64,000 nt of DNA from Bradyrhizobium zhanjiangense. GTDB lineage: Bacteria > Pseudomonadota > Alphaproteobacteria > Rhizobiales > Xanthobacteraceae. The position numbers and the translations under genes were made by a program. The stretch spans positions 868,001 through 932,000 of the forward strand of contig NZ_CP022221.1 of NCBI RefSeq assembly GCF_004114935.1. Reading direction: 5' to 3'. The notes beneath the pieces were generated by a model, which was not told the DNA's origin, made no database searches, and worked only from the letters and a program-made list of their open reading frames with translations. Below are positions 49,851-58,498 of this stretch, one piece after another. Within the stretch, counting starts at the first letter, position 1. Each line of letters opens with the position of its first letter.

Positions 49851-50837
49851 TCACGGCAGCGCAAACCGCAGCGTCTTGCCTCCGCTCGACATGTCCACCG
49901 CGCCAAAACCGGTCGCGGCGAAGCCGCGCGCGCCGCAATCGGTCTGCTCGCTCGTCTCGAACTTGGTCTCGCGCGTGCAGAGCTGCTTGTCGCCGCCCCA
50001 GTTCAGCGGCCGGTCCTTCAGCTTGATGACGCGGTTGTCGGCGTCGACCGCTTCCGCGAAGCTGAAGATCTGCCTGGGCTGGCCGGTCACATCAGGATGC
50101 AGGCACGTCTTGGGATCGATGCGATACCAGCCGCGGCTCGTCACCGACTTGCCGTCGTCGCTCGCGACTGCCGCCATCACCTTGTGCGGCGTGTCGTTGC
50201 ACCAGGTGAGGCCGGTCGCGGAGGGCGTCTGCACCGCATCGACCATGGTCTTGAACACATTCGGCGACGAGACGACGTCGGACGACAGCCCGCGGCTCTT
50301 CAGGAAGGCGGCCAGCGCTGCTTGCGTCTTCGGCCCGTCGACGCCGTCGATCGCGCCGACATCGTAACCCGCGATCACCAGCAGCCGCTGGATGCCGGCA
50401 AGGCGCGCCTGCTCGTCGTCATATTCGGAATCCTCGGCGAGATAGGCAATGAGGTTGCCGTCCGCGCCTTGTGTCGGCGTCACCTGCGTAAAGGCGGCCT
50501 GGGCCTGGCCGCTGCGGCATTGCCGTGCCGCCGCAATGACGAAATTATCCTGCGCCACGCACAGCATGTCGCGGCCGTTCTGCGGGATCGGGGAGGCGCC
50601 ATAGACGCCGAGCGCGCGGGCGTTGAGCAGGATGCGGTCGGCCGTCAGCGTGCCCTGCACCACCACGCGGCAGGTGGCGGGATCGATCCTGAACCAGCCC
50701 CGCGTCGCGGTCGCCGCCTTGTCGTCGATGCCGATCGCGGCCTCGACGACATAGGACATGCGGTTGCAGATCTTGAGGTCGGCGAGAGCTGGCGCGGAGG
50801 AGAAGAAGAACGAGACGGCTGCGGCGGGCAGCGTCAT
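49851..50837 (-). CDS. Secreted DUF1036 protein with internal peptidoglycan-binding-like module
   Basis: A 328-residue protein. A signal peptide (MTLPAAAVSFFFSSAPALA) leads to a first DUF1036 domain (LKICNRMSYVVEAAIGI, RGWFRIDPATCRVV). Next comes a segment resembling a peptidoglycan-binding domain (IQRLLVIAGYDVGAIDGVDG, KTQAALAAFLKSRGL), then a second DUF1036 domain (LTWCNDTPHKVMAAVA, SRGWYRIDPKTC). So the layout is DUF1036-PGB-DUF1036. The ORF is open to 51023, but that part is family E repeat; ATG 50837 is chosen because the signal peptide starts there. It is likely periplasmic and cell-wall associated; its role is unknown. Confidence 0.83.
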   Translation of the reverse strand: MTLPAAAVSFFFSSAPALADLKICNRMSYVVEAAIGIDDKAATATRGWFRIDPATCRVVVQGTLTADRILLNARALGVYGASPIPQNGRDMLCVAQDNFVIAAARQCRSGQAQAAFTQVTPTQGADGNLIAYLAEDSEYDDEQARLAGIQRLLVIAGYDVGAIDGVDGPKTQAALAAFLKSRGLSSDVVSSPNVFKTMVDAVQTPSATGLTWCNDTPHKVMAAVASDDGKSVTSRGWYRIDPKTCLHPDVTGQPRQIFSFAEAVDADNRVIKLKDRPLNWGGDKQLCTRETKFETSEQTDCGARGFAATGFGAVDMSSGGKTLRFALP

Positions 50838-50884
50838 CAGGAAGCGGGTCAGGGGAGGACGGCGAGGCTGCCGCTCTCTCCGCT

Positions 50885-51000
50885 CGTCATGCCCGGCCTT
50901 GTGCCGGGCATCCACGTTCTTGGCGCGCAACGAAAGATCGTGGATGGCCGGGACATCTTCGCGAAGACGCGCTTCGCGCTCTTGCCCGGCCATGACGGCT
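50885..51000. repeat. Family E repeat
   Basis: The ends gtcatgcccggccttgtgcc and gcccggccatgac enclose gccgggcatccacg and cgtggatggccggg. It lies between argB and the DUF1036 gene. Confidence 0.8.
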
Positions 51001-51019
51001 TTCTTTGTCCGCTCCCGCT

Positions 51020-51907
51020 TCACTTGTGGATCAGCGTTCCCGTGCCCTGGTTGGTGAAGAGCTCGAGCAGTACCGCATGCTGCATCTTGCCGTCGATGAT
51101 GACGACGCCCTGCACGCCCTGTTCGAGCGCGTAGATGCAGGTCTCGACCTTCGGGATCATGCCGCCGGAAATGGTGCCGTCGGCGATCAGCTTTCGCGCG
51201 TCCTTGACGGACAATTGCGGGATCAGCTTCTTGGACTTGTCGAGCACGCCTGGCACGTCGGTGAGCAGCAGGAGACGCTTGGCCTTCAGCGCGCCGGCAA
51301 CGGCACCGGCAAACGTGTCGGCGTTGACGTTCAGGGTCTGGCCTTCTTTGGAGGTTGCGAGTGGTGCCAGCACCGGGATCAGCTCGTAGCCGATCAGCTG
51401 GTTGAGCAAAGTGAGGTCGACCTTCTCGGGGTCGCCGACGAAGCCGAGATCGATCGCCTTCTCGATGTTCGAGCCCGGATCGATGATGGTCCGCGTCGTC
51501 TTCGACGCTTTCACCATGTTACCGTCCTTGCCCGACAGGCCCACGGCCTTGCCGCCGGCTTCGTTGATGTAGCCGACGATCTGCTTGTTGACGGAGCCGG
51601 CGAGCACCATCTCGACGATCTCGATGGTCGCGGCATCGGTGATGCGCAGGCCTGCGGCGAATTCCGAGGCGATGCCGAGGCGCTTGAGCATGGTCGCGAT
51701 CTGCGGCCCACCGCCATGCACCACCACCGGATTGATCGCGGTCTGCTCCAGCAGCACGATGTCGCGGGCAAAGTTCCTGGCGGTCTCCTCGTCGCCCATG
51801 GCATGGCCGCCATATTTGATGACGATGGTTTCCTCGTCATACTGCTGCATGTGCGGCAGCGCTTCGGACAGGATGCGGGCCTGGTCGAGCGGGGAGATGT
51901 CGGTCAT
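51020..51907 (-). CDS. argB: Acetylglutamate kinase
   Basis: A 295-residue amino-acid kinase that phosphorylates N-acetylglutamate in arginine synthesis. It has [10 protein letters not shown] (about residues 31-40, catalytic Lys), [34 protein letters not shown], and the C-terminal [19 protein letters not shown] that holds the second catalytic Lys. An N-terminal helix ([16 protein letters not shown]) is typical of the arginine-inhibited, hexameric class. It lies downstream of engB and DUF423, an arrangement common in Hyphomicrobiales. Confidence 0.96.
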   Translation of the reverse strand: MTDISPLDQARILSEALPHMQQYDEETIVIKYGGHAMGDEETARNFARDIVLLEQTAINPVVVHGGGPQIATMLKRLGIASEFAAGLRITDAATIEIVEMVLAGSVNKQIVGYINEAGGKAVGLSGKDGNMVKASKTTRTIIDPGSNIEKAIDLGFVGDPEKVDLTLLNQLIGYELIPVLAPLATSKEGQTLNVNADTFAGAVAGALKAKRLLLLTDVPGVLDKSKKLIPQLSVKDARKLIADGTISGGMIPKVETCIYALEQGVQGVVIIDGKMQHAVLLELFTNQGTGTLIHK

Positions 51908-51989
51908 GAGGCGGATCTCGCTGGCGGGACTAACGCGGCCTGCGTTCTATCTGATTGGCGGGCGCGGCGCAAAGTGTGGCGTTCGCTCT

Positions 51990-52150
51990 TACCCTCCCCT
52001 GGAGGGGGAGGGTCGATCGCGCGTAGCGCGAGCGGGGTGGGGTGATCTCTCCGCGAAGAGCAGTGCCCGAGTGGAGAGATCACCCCACCCCGGCTCACAT
52101 TTCGCTTCGCTCAATATGAGCCGACCCTCCCCCTCCAGGGGAGGGTAAGA
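51990..52150. repeat. Large inverted repeat (cctcccctggaggggg ends)
   Basis: The ends are mirror images: taccctcccctggaggggga and tccccctccaggggagggta. Inner arms gtggggtgatctctccgcg and gagatcaccccac also pair. The element could fold into one long cruciform of about 155 bases between argB and the DUF423 gene. Confidence 0.8.
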
Positions 52151-52157
52151 GCGAGCG

Positions 52158-52523
52158 TCACTTCTTCGCCACCGCCGCCGCCACACTCACCGCCAACCAG
52201 CCCAAGATCATTATCGTCCCACCCGTCGGCGCCGCGTAGGGAAACAGCGCGTGCCCTGCATATTGCCGCAAGGTCAGGTCACCCGCGAACAATGCGGCGC
52301 CAGCTGCGAAGCCGAACGCGGCGGCAAGTCCAATTCCGCCGTGCAGAAGGCCGCGCGCGAGCAGCGCGACGGTCGCAAGTATGGCAGTTGCATGAAACAG
52401 CAGCATGGCGCTGGCCGTTGCCAGCCGGCTCGCATCGGCGCCATGCGCGGAGGCGGCCGCCAGCGCGACGCCGGCGGCGCCCATCAAACCGGCAAGCCCA
52501 ATCAGCAGGCGTTGCGCCGCCAT
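52158..52523 (-). CDS. DUF423 family membrane protein
   Basis: A 121-residue inner-membrane protein with about four hydrophobic helices. Family text includes LIGLAGLMGAAGVALAAASA and GDLTLRQYAG with APTGGTIMILGWLAV near the end. ATG 52523 overlaps the engB stop (TGATG), favouring it over GTG 52526. The function is unknown. It is probably translated by coupling to engB. Confidence 0.87.
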   Translation of the reverse strand: MAAQRLLIGLAGLMGAAGVALAAASAHGADASRLATASAMLLFHATAILATVALLARGLLHGGIGLAAAFGFAAGAALFAGDLTLRQYAGHALFPYAAPTGGTIMILGWLAVSVAAAVAKK

Positions 52524-53176
52524 CACGAGGCCCGCTCCTCCAAGAGCTTCGCCATCGCGGCGCGCAAGCCCTCCATGCCGGTCGAGCTCCGCGACGAGGT
52601 CGCGAGCACGTTCGGGAACGCGGCTGGGTGCTTGGCCAGCGCAGCCTCGGTCTCGGCGATGCGCGCCTGCAGCTCGGAGGCCTTCACCTGGTCGGCCTTG
52701 GTCAGCACGATCTGGTAGCTGACCGCGGAGCGGTCGAGCGTCTTCAGGACTTCGAGATCGACGTCCTTGATTCCATGCCGCGCGTCGATCAGCACATAGA
52801 CGCGCGCGAGTGAGGCACGTCCCAGCAGGAATTTGTGGATCAGCTCGGTCCAGGACGCGACCTGGCTCTTGGGCGCCTTGGCATAGCCGTAGCCGGGCAT
52901 GTCGACGAGGCGCAGGTCACTCTTCCCGGGGACCTCGAAGAAGATCAGCTCCTGGGTGCGGCCGGGCGTATGCGAGGTGCGCGCCAGCGCATTGCGGCCG
53001 GTCAGCGCGTTGATGAGACTGGACTTGCCGACATTGGAGCGTCCCGCAAAGGCGATCTCCAGCCCGGCCATCGGCGGCAGCGTGGCAATCGAGGGCGAGG
53101 CCCAGATGAACTGCCAGTCGCGGGCGAACAGTTTTCGCCCGGCCTCGATCAGTCGCTCGTCGGTCTTGTCGTTCAT
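52523..53176 (-). CDS. engB: Ribosome biogenesis GTP-binding protein YihA/YsxC (EngB)
   Basis: A 217-residue P-loop GTPase needed for 50S assembly. G1 is [16 protein letters not shown] (about residues 39-54), G2-region [15 protein letters not shown]3 [14 protein letters not shown]4 VLTKADQVK and G5 ATSSRSSTG. It lies downstream of yidC across a family E repeat, in the order rpmH-rnpA-yidC-engB-argB that is conserved in this bacterial group. Confidence 0.95.
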   Translation of the reverse strand: MNDKTDERLIEAGRKLFARDWQFIWASPSIATLPPMAGLEIAFAGRSNVGKSSLINALTGRNALARTSHTPGRTQELIFFEVPGKSDLRLVDMPGYGYAKAPKSQVASWTELIHKFLLGRASLARVYVLIDARHGIKDVDLEVLKTLDRSAVSYQIVLTKADQVKASELQARIAETEAALAKHPAAFPNVLATSSRSSTGMEGLRAAMAKLLEERAS

Positions 53177-53193
53177 GCGAGCGGTCTATCCTC

Positions 53194-53288
53194 TCGTCAT
53201 GGCCGGGCTCGTCCCGGCCATCCACGTCTTAGTCACGAAACGAGCCTCCAAAAACGTGGATGCCCGGGACAAGCCCGGGCATGACGAT
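53194..53288. repeat. Family E repeat
   Basis: The ends cgtcatggccgggctcgtcc and gggacaagcccgggcatgacg enclose ccatccacg and cgtggatg. It lies between yidC and engB. Confidence 0.82.
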
Positions 53289-53317
53289 GTGGAGGCATTT
53301 GCGCCCGGCAACGGCGC

Positions 53318-55171
53318 CTACGTCGCCTTTCTCGCGAACGTCGCCTTGAGATTGTCGAACAGCTCCACCTTCACGCCGTTGCGACGCATGATGAAGCTCT
53401 GCTGGACCACCGAGAGCAGATTGTTCCAGGCCCAGTAGATCACGAGGCCCGCCGGGAAGCCGGCCAGCATGAAGGTGAAGATCAGCGGCATCCAGTTGAA
53501 GATGATCTGCTGCGTCGGATCCGGCGGCGTCGGGTTCAGCTTCATCTGGAACCACATCGTGATGCCCATGATGATCGGCCAGATGCCGAGTGCGAGGTAG
53601 TGGCCGAACACGGGGATCGTGGTCGGGTCGACCGGGATCAGTCCGAACAGGTTGAACAAATTGGTCGGGTCGGGCGCCGAGAGGTCCTTGATCCAGCCAT
53701 AGAACGGCGCGTGCCGCATCTCGATGGTGACGAACAGCACCTTATAGAGCGAGAAGAACACCGGGATCTGGATCACCACGGGAAGACAGCCGGCGACCGG
53801 ATTGATCTTCTCCTTGCGATAGATCTCCATCATCTCCTGCTGCTGCTTCACCTTGTCGTCGGGATAGCGCTCCTTCAGCGCCTGTAGCTGCGGCTGAATC
53901 GACTTCATCTTCGCCATCGAGGCGTAGGACTTGTTCGCCAGCGGGAAGAACAGCAGCTTCACGATCACGGTCACGAGCAGGATCGAGATGCCGAAATTGC
54001 CGAAGAAGCGGTAGAAGAAGTCGAGGCCGAGGAACATCGGCTTGGTGATGAAGTAGAACCAGCCCCAGTCGATCAAGAGATCGAAGTGGTTGAGCCCCAG
54101 CGCCTTGTTGTAGCCGCCGAGGCCGGCGAACGGGAACACGCCGACGACGCCGGCTTCCTTGGCGCCCGCGAACAGCCGCGCGTTTGCAGTGGCCGTGCCG
54201 CCGATCGCGACGGTGACGGGATCGAGCAGATAGTCGGTCTGGTAGGTGTGGACGTTGCCGACCGGGTTCGACGAGAAGCGCGCCTGAAGCTGCGCATTGG
54301 TGTCGGGCAGCAGCGCCGAGGCCCAGTACTTGTCGGTGATGCCGAGCCAGCCATTGGTGGCCTTGAAGTTGACCGTCTTGGCTTCGTCGATCTTCTTGTA
54401 GGCGTATTCCTGCAAGCCCTGGTCACCGAGATAGCCGATCAGGCCTTCATGCAGGATGTAGTAGCCCGAGACCTGCGGCGCGCCGTGGCGCGAGATCAGC
54501 GCGAACGGATAGAGCGTGACCGGCGCGTTGCCGACATTGCTCACCTCGTCCTTGATGGTGAAGAGATAATGGTCGTCGACCGCAATGGTGCGGCGGAAGG
54601 TGAGGCCCTCGCCATTGTCCCATTTCAGCACCACCGGCGTCGATGGCGTCAGGCTGCCGCTGCCGTCCTGCTGCCAGACGGTCTGGGCATCAGGCATCTT
54701 CGCCGTCACGCCCGTCGCCGCCACCCAGCCGAACTCGGCGTAATAGGGCTCCGCCGTGCCCGAGGGCGAATAGAGGATGATCGGCGGCGACTTCGGGTCG
54801 ACGGTTTCGCGGAATTGCACCAGCGCGATGTCGTCGATGCGGCCGCCCTTCAGCGCGATGCTGCCGGCAATCCGCGGCGTGTCGATCTTCACGCGCGGGC
54901 TGGCCGCAATCGCGGCGTCCCGGGCAACGACCGGCTGGGCCTGCTGCTGGTTCGCGGCCGGTGTCGAGGGCTGAGTCGCGCCGCCCGCCTGCGGCGTGGT
55001 ACCCGGCGTTGCGGACGCCGTCGGCTGCGGCGTGGATTTCTGGAGCTCGGTCTGTGCCTGCTGCTGGGCGCGTTGCTTCTCCATCTGCGGCACGTTGTAG
55101 AAATACTGCCAGGCGATCAGCACCAGGCCGGATAGAATGACGGCGAGGATGGTATTGCGATTGTCGGTCAT
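53318..55171 (-). CDS. yidC: Membrane protein insertase YidC
   Basis: A 617-residue Oxa1-superfamily insertase. It starts with an N-terminal helix (NTILAVILSGLVLIAWQYFY), followed by a Gln/Pro/Thr-rich linker (about residues 32-85) and the large periplasmic P1 domain. The C-terminal core has LLVTVIVKLLFFPLANKSYA, MKSIQPQLQALKERYPDDK and GCLPVVIQIPVFFSLYKVL. It inserts and folds inner-membrane proteins alone or with SecYEG. It follows rnpA by 16 bases in the rpmH operon. Confidence 0.96.
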   Translation of the reverse strand: MTDNRNTILAVILSGLVLIAWQYFYNVPQMEKQRAQQQAQTELQKSTPQPTASATPGTTPQAGGATQPSTPAANQQQAQPVVARDAAIAASPRVKIDTPRIAGSIALKGGRIDDIALVQFRETVDPKSPPIILYSPSGTAEPYYAEFGWVAATGVTAKMPDAQTVWQQDGSGSLTPSTPVVLKWDNGEGLTFRRTIAVDDHYLFTIKDEVSNVGNAPVTLYPFALISRHGAPQVSGYYILHEGLIGYLGDQGLQEYAYKKIDEAKTVNFKATNGWLGITDKYWASALLPDTNAQLQARFSSNPVGNVHTYQTDYLLDPVTVAIGGTATANARLFAGAKEAGVVGVFPFAGLGGYNKALGLNHFDLLIDWGWFYFITKPMFLGLDFFYRFFGNFGISILLVTVIVKLLFFPLANKSYASMAKMKSIQPQLQALKERYPDDKVKQQQEMMEIYRKEKINPVAGCLPVVIQIPVFFSLYKVLFVTIEMRHAPFYGWIKDLSAPDPTNLFNLFGLIPVDPTTIPVFGHYLALGIWPIIMGITMWFQMKLNPTPPDPTQQIIFNWMPLIFTFMLAGFPAGLVIYWAWNNLLSVVQQSFIMRRNGVKVELFDNLKATFARKAT

Positions 55172-55187
55172 CTCGATTGTCTCGTCA

Positions 55188-55586
55188 TCAATCCGGTTTG
55201 CGGCTGGTCGCTGTGGCGCGATCCGGCCTCTGGCCGCGCGCCTTGGCCGGTCCTTTGGCCGTATGCCGCGCCGGCCTCGTGAATGCTATGCGCAGATCGT
55301 CGAGCATGGTCGCGAAGTCGCACGAGAGCGCGTCCCTTCGTCCGACCAGCACATAATCATGATGGGGTTGCATCGACACCGGATCGAGCCGCTTCACCAA
55401 TTCGCGAAGCCGGCGCCGGATACGATTGCGCTCGGGGGCGTTGCCGTTCTTTTTGGAAACGGTGAAGCCGATCCGGATCGGGCCGCCGTCGTCCCGGCGG
55501 CGGCTTTGCAGGACGAACGCGGGATTATTCACCCGCGCGCCATTGGCAACGGCGAGGAAATCCGCCCGCTGCCTCAGCCGATCCAT
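55188..55586 (-). CDS. rnpA: Ribonuclease P protein component
   Basis: A 132-residue basic protein subunit of RNase P, which matures tRNA 5' ends. It shows the family signature GFTVSKKNGNAPERNRIRRR (about residues 40-59), with the RNR motif, and an Arg-rich N-terminal entry (MDRLRQRADFLAVANG). The C-terminal tail (about 105-132) is Lys/Arg-rich and disordered. It lies 27 bases after rpmH and 16 before yidC. Confidence 0.95.
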   Translation of the reverse strand: MDRLRQRADFLAVANGARVNNPAFVLQSRRRDDGGPIRIGFTVSKKNGNAPERNRIRRRLRELVKRLDPVSMQPHHDYVLVGRRDALSCDFATMLDDLRIAFTRPARHTAKGPAKARGQRPDRATATSRKPD

Positions 55587-55613
55587 GATGAAATCCCAAA
55601 AAGGGGGTCCGGC

Positions 55614-55748
55614 TCAGGCGCTCAGACGCTTGCGGCCGCGGGCGCGGCGGGCGGCGAGAACCTTGCGGCCGCCGGCAGTGGCGAGACGGGCACGGAAGCC
55701 GTGACGGCGCTTGCGCACCAGTTTGCTGGGTTGATAAGTCCGCTTCAC
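55614..55748 (-). CDS. rpmH: Ribosomal protein bL34
   Basis: A 44-residue ribosomal protein: (V/M)[18 protein letters not shown] onwards, ending KRLSA. The whole family consensus is present. The start is GTG 55748, with GGAG about nine bases upstream; an open frame to 55862 is rejected because L34 begins at this residue. It is the first gene of rpmH-rnpA-yidC. Confidence 0.96.
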   Translation of the reverse strand: MKRTYQPSKLVRKRRHGFRARLATAGGRKVLAARRARGRKRLSA

Positions 55749-56097
55749 GGGTTTTTCTCCGCTGACCGGGCAATTTGCCTGTAGAATTGATGGTAAAGTC
55801 CCGAAGATGCGGCCCAAAACGGGCCGTTTCCGGCCCCAAAAGAGCCGCTCCCGGTGTCGCACCGGGTCATCGCGGACAATTCGCGCGGCTTATAAGGGAG
55901 CGCCTTGTTTTCGTCAACGCCGCACAAGCGCGCGTTTCCGGTGAATATCGCTGTTTGTGCGGGGTTTTTAACCCTTGAGGTGGCGACTCGCTTTACCAGG
56001 GCTTACATCTCACCTTGGCAGATTAGCGATCCGTAATTTGACCGGACCCGGGACGGGTCGCATCCTGCATCAGCCAAGGTCAACAGGGGCGAATTTC
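55749..56097. other. Divergent promoter region of rpmH and the sensor kinase
   Basis: This is 349 bases without a gene. It must hold the strong rpmH promoter (minus strand) and that of the histidine kinase (plus strand). I see no repeat of families A-E, no RNA gene and no convincing operator here. Confidence 0.6.
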
Positions 56098-57600
56098 GTG
56101 GCAGCCACAGATCGCCAGCCGATCCAAGATCTGGATCAGCCGGACCAGCCGGCGATGCGGCCGCGCGGGTCGGGCGGGCTCGGGCTGTCAGGCAAGCTGC
56201 TGCTGCTTACCGTCCCTCTGGTGATGATCGCGGCCAGCCTGCTTTACGTGCCCGCCATCGCCAACTTCTGGGTCAACCGGCTCAACGACCGGGTGGCGGC
56301 GGCCAATACGGCAGCGCTGGTGCTGGATGCCGCGCCGCTTGGCATGGTTCCCGATTCGCTGTCGCGGCAGATCTTGAAAAGCATCAATGCCCGCGCCGTC
56401 GCCATCAAGATGGGTCAGCAGCGCCGGCTGCTCGCCAGCGATAACCTTCCGACAGCCATCGAGCACGACATCGATCTGCGCGACATGACGGCCTGGGACG
56501 CGATCACTGGCTCGTTCCGGATGATGCTGGAGACGGGCAACCAGGCCATCCGCATCGTCGGGCCCGGCGTCGGCAATGCCCAATTCATCGAGATCGTGAC
56601 CGACGAGCTGCCGCTGCGGCAGCAGATGTACCGCTTCTCGCGCAACGTCGTGGTGGTCGCGCTGATCATCGCGGCGCTGACCGCGGGCCTCGTCTATCTC
56701 GCCCTGCATTACCTGTTCGTGCGCCCGATGCGGCGGCTCACCGCGAGCCTGGTCGGCTTCCACGAGAACCCGGAGAGCGCGGCGCGGATCATCGTGCCGA
56801 GCCAGCGCAGCGACGAGATCGGGGTGGCCGAGCGCGAATTGTCGGACATGCAGCGCGATCTGATGTCGATGCTGAATCAGAAGAGCCGGCTCGCTGCCCT
56901 CGGCCTCGCCGTCTCCAAGATCAACCATGATCTGCGCAACCTGCTGGCCTCGGCGCAGCTTTTGTCGGACCAGCTCGCCAGCGTGCCGGATCCGCGGGTG
57001 CAGCGCTTTGCGCCGAAGCTGGTGCGCTCGCTCGAGCGCGCCATCGCCTTCTGCCAGTCGACGCTGTCCTATGGCCGCGCCCAGGAGGCCGCGCCCGACC
57101 GCCGCATGATTCTGATCGAGCCGGTGGTGCTGGAGGTGCGCGAGACCGCGGGGCTGGCCAGCGATGCCACCATCGCCTGGGTCGCCGCGATCGAACGCGG
57201 GCTTGCGGTCGATGCCGATCCAGACCAGCTGTTCCGCGTGCTGCTCAACCTCGTCCGCAATGCCGCCCAGGCGCTGGAAACCCATGCCCAGTCCGGCGAT
57301 GGCGGCGTGCAGCAGATCCGGATCACCGGAAAACGCGAGGGCGCCGTCGCCATCCTGGAGGTTTCCGATACCGGTCCAGGCGTTCCCCAGAAGACCCGGG
57401 AGCACCTGTTCGAGGCGTTCCAGACCTCCGGCCGCCCCGGCGGCAGCGGCCTTGGCCTTGCCATCGCGGCCGAGCTCGTCCGCGCCCATGGCGGCGACAT
57501 CCACCTCGTCGAAGGCACCATCGGCGCCACCTTCCGCATCGTCATCCCCGATCGCCCCGTGGAACTGCTCTCCATCCGCAACGAGCGGGCGCGGGCGTAA
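56098..57600 (+). CDS. Sensor histidine kinase
   Basis: A 500-residue membrane kinase. Two transmembrane helices (about residues 31-53 and 182-206) enclose a periplasmic sensor region. A HAMP domain (about 207-260), the H-box SKINHDLRNLLASAQLLSDQ (phospho-acceptor His 277) and an ATPase domain follow, with N-box LLNLVRNAAQA, G1 EVSDTGPGVP and G2 GGSGLGLAIAAEL. The start is GTG 56098 (MAATDRQPIQDL); the frame runs up to 55975. No response regulator is adjacent, so it is an orphan whose partner and signal are unknown. It lies next to the island-bearing tRNA gene. Confidence 0.92.
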   Translation: MAATDRQPIQDLDQPDQPAMRPRGSGGLGLSGKLLLLTVPLVMIAASLLYVPAIANFWVNRLNDRVAAANTAALVLDAAPLGMVPDSLSRQILKSINARAVAIKMGQQRRLLASDNLPTAIEHDIDLRDMTAWDAITGSFRMMLETGNQAIRIVGPGVGNAQFIEIVTDELPLRQQMYRFSRNVVVVALIIAALTAGLVYLALHYLFVRPMRRLTASLVGFHENPESAARIIVPSQRSDEIGVAERELSDMQRDLMSMLNQKSRLAALGLAVSKINHDLRNLLASAQLLSDQLASVPDPRVQRFAPKLVRSLERAIAFCQSTLSYGRAQEAAPDRRMILIEPVVLEVRETAGLASDATIAWVAAIERGLAVDADPDQLFRVLLNLVRNAAQALETHAQSGDGGVQQIRITGKREGAVAILEVSDTGPGVPQKTREHLFEAFQTSGRPGGSGLGLAIAAELVRAHGGDIHLVEGTIGATFRIVIPDRPVELLSIRNERARA

Positions 57601-57871
57601 GTCGGCCAGCGGCCGAGCTGCGTCCGCCATTCCGGGGCGGCGCAAAGCGCCGAACCCGGAATCCAGAGGTTTTGGGCGCGAGATTCCGCACTTCTCGCTC
57701 CGCGAGTTCGGGAATGACAGGGAAGAGGCCGTCATCTCCTTGCAAAATCTCCCCATCCCGGACCTTGCCAACGCCGGCAAGAGCGGCTAGTCAGAGCGCT
57801 CTTTCGCACCCCTCCCGGCCCTCCGGGAGATGCGTCGCGGGTCACCCCCGCCATCGCTGTTTGCGAAAAAC

Positions 57872-57948
57872 GCGCCCGTAGCTCAGCTGGATAGAGCATC
57901 AGACTACGAATCTGAGGGTCGGACGTTCGAATCGTTCCGGGCGCGCCA
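57872..57948 (+). tRNA. tRNA-Arg (anticodon ACG)
   Basis: A full cloverleaf is visible: acceptor gcgcccg/cgggcgc, D arm gctcagctggatagagc, anticodon stem tcaga/tctga around ctacgaa (anticodon ACG), T arm with gttcgaatc, and an encoded CCA at 57946-57948. It marks the boundary between core genes and the island-like region that follows. The 271 bases before it hold a diverged repeat and no gene. Confidence 0.97.
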
Positions 57949-58012
57949 GCTAACTCCTTAAAATAACACGGGTTTCGAGATTGGCCTGGAGCAACCCCGG
58001 ACTAGAATTTCC

Positions 58013-58036
58013 ATTTAGTCTGGGATTTAGTCTGGG
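58013..58036 (+). repeat. Tandem 12-mer beside the tRNA gene
   Basis: ATTTAGTCTGGG occurs twice in direct tandem, 65 bases after the tRNA-Arg 3' end, in an AT-richer stretch (57949-58203) with no gene. Such repeats can be integrase arm sites at attachment regions, but no integrase is in the window. Confidence 0.5.
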
Positions 58037-58203
58037 GATTTTATTGCGATTGCGGACCCCGTGACGGAGAACTTAAGAGGAGCGCTGGATTTCCCGAGTC
58101 GCGTAACCGACCATCGAAGATCGTGCGGCGGCGCCATCAGAAAATATGGCTGGGTCGGTCTGCGAGAAGGTCCACCGGCTGAAAGTTGCTAGTACCTCGC
58201 CAC

Positions 58204-58476
58204 TCAAGCCGCCAGCGGTTGCTTTTCACTTTCGGAAAGCCACTTCGCATCGTCGATTCCATTGCTGAGAAAGGACAGAATGACGAAGTCGAGGATTACA
58301 GCCGGAAGAGCCTCGATGATGAACATCCATTGCCAGCCGTGCATTTCCTCAGCCTGCGAGAAGACATCCATAATCCAACCGGAGAGCGGTGCGCCAAGTA
58401 TGAGGGAGATCGGCTGCGCAACGAATAGCAGGGCGGCGACGCGTCCCGGACGTTGCGAGGGATGCCAATAGTTGAC
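58204..58476 (-). pseudogene. MFS transporter remnant
   Basis: About 90 residues (GRVAALLFVAQPISLILGAP, SGWIMDVFSQAEEMHGWQWM, FIIEALPAVILDF, DAKWLSESEKQPLAA) match the middle of anion:cation-symporter type MFS proteins (phthalate/tartrate permease group). Everything before WHPSQ and after the loop is missing; a full transporter is about 430 residues. The open frame extends upstream to 58845, but that part is antisense to nothing meaningful and overlaps the SEC-C gene. It looks like debris of an insertion or deletion event between the tRNA gene and the island. Confidence 0.75.
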
Positions 58477-58498
58477 GATGGGCGGGTGCCGTTGTCGA

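Noticed and set aside
49851..51023. Full-length 390-residue version of the DUF1036 protein
   Set aside because: The first 60 residues are encoded by a family E repeat and precede a normal signal peptide.
58013..58036. Start of a CRISPR array
   Set aside because: Only two adjacent 12-base copies with no spacer; no cas genes nearby.
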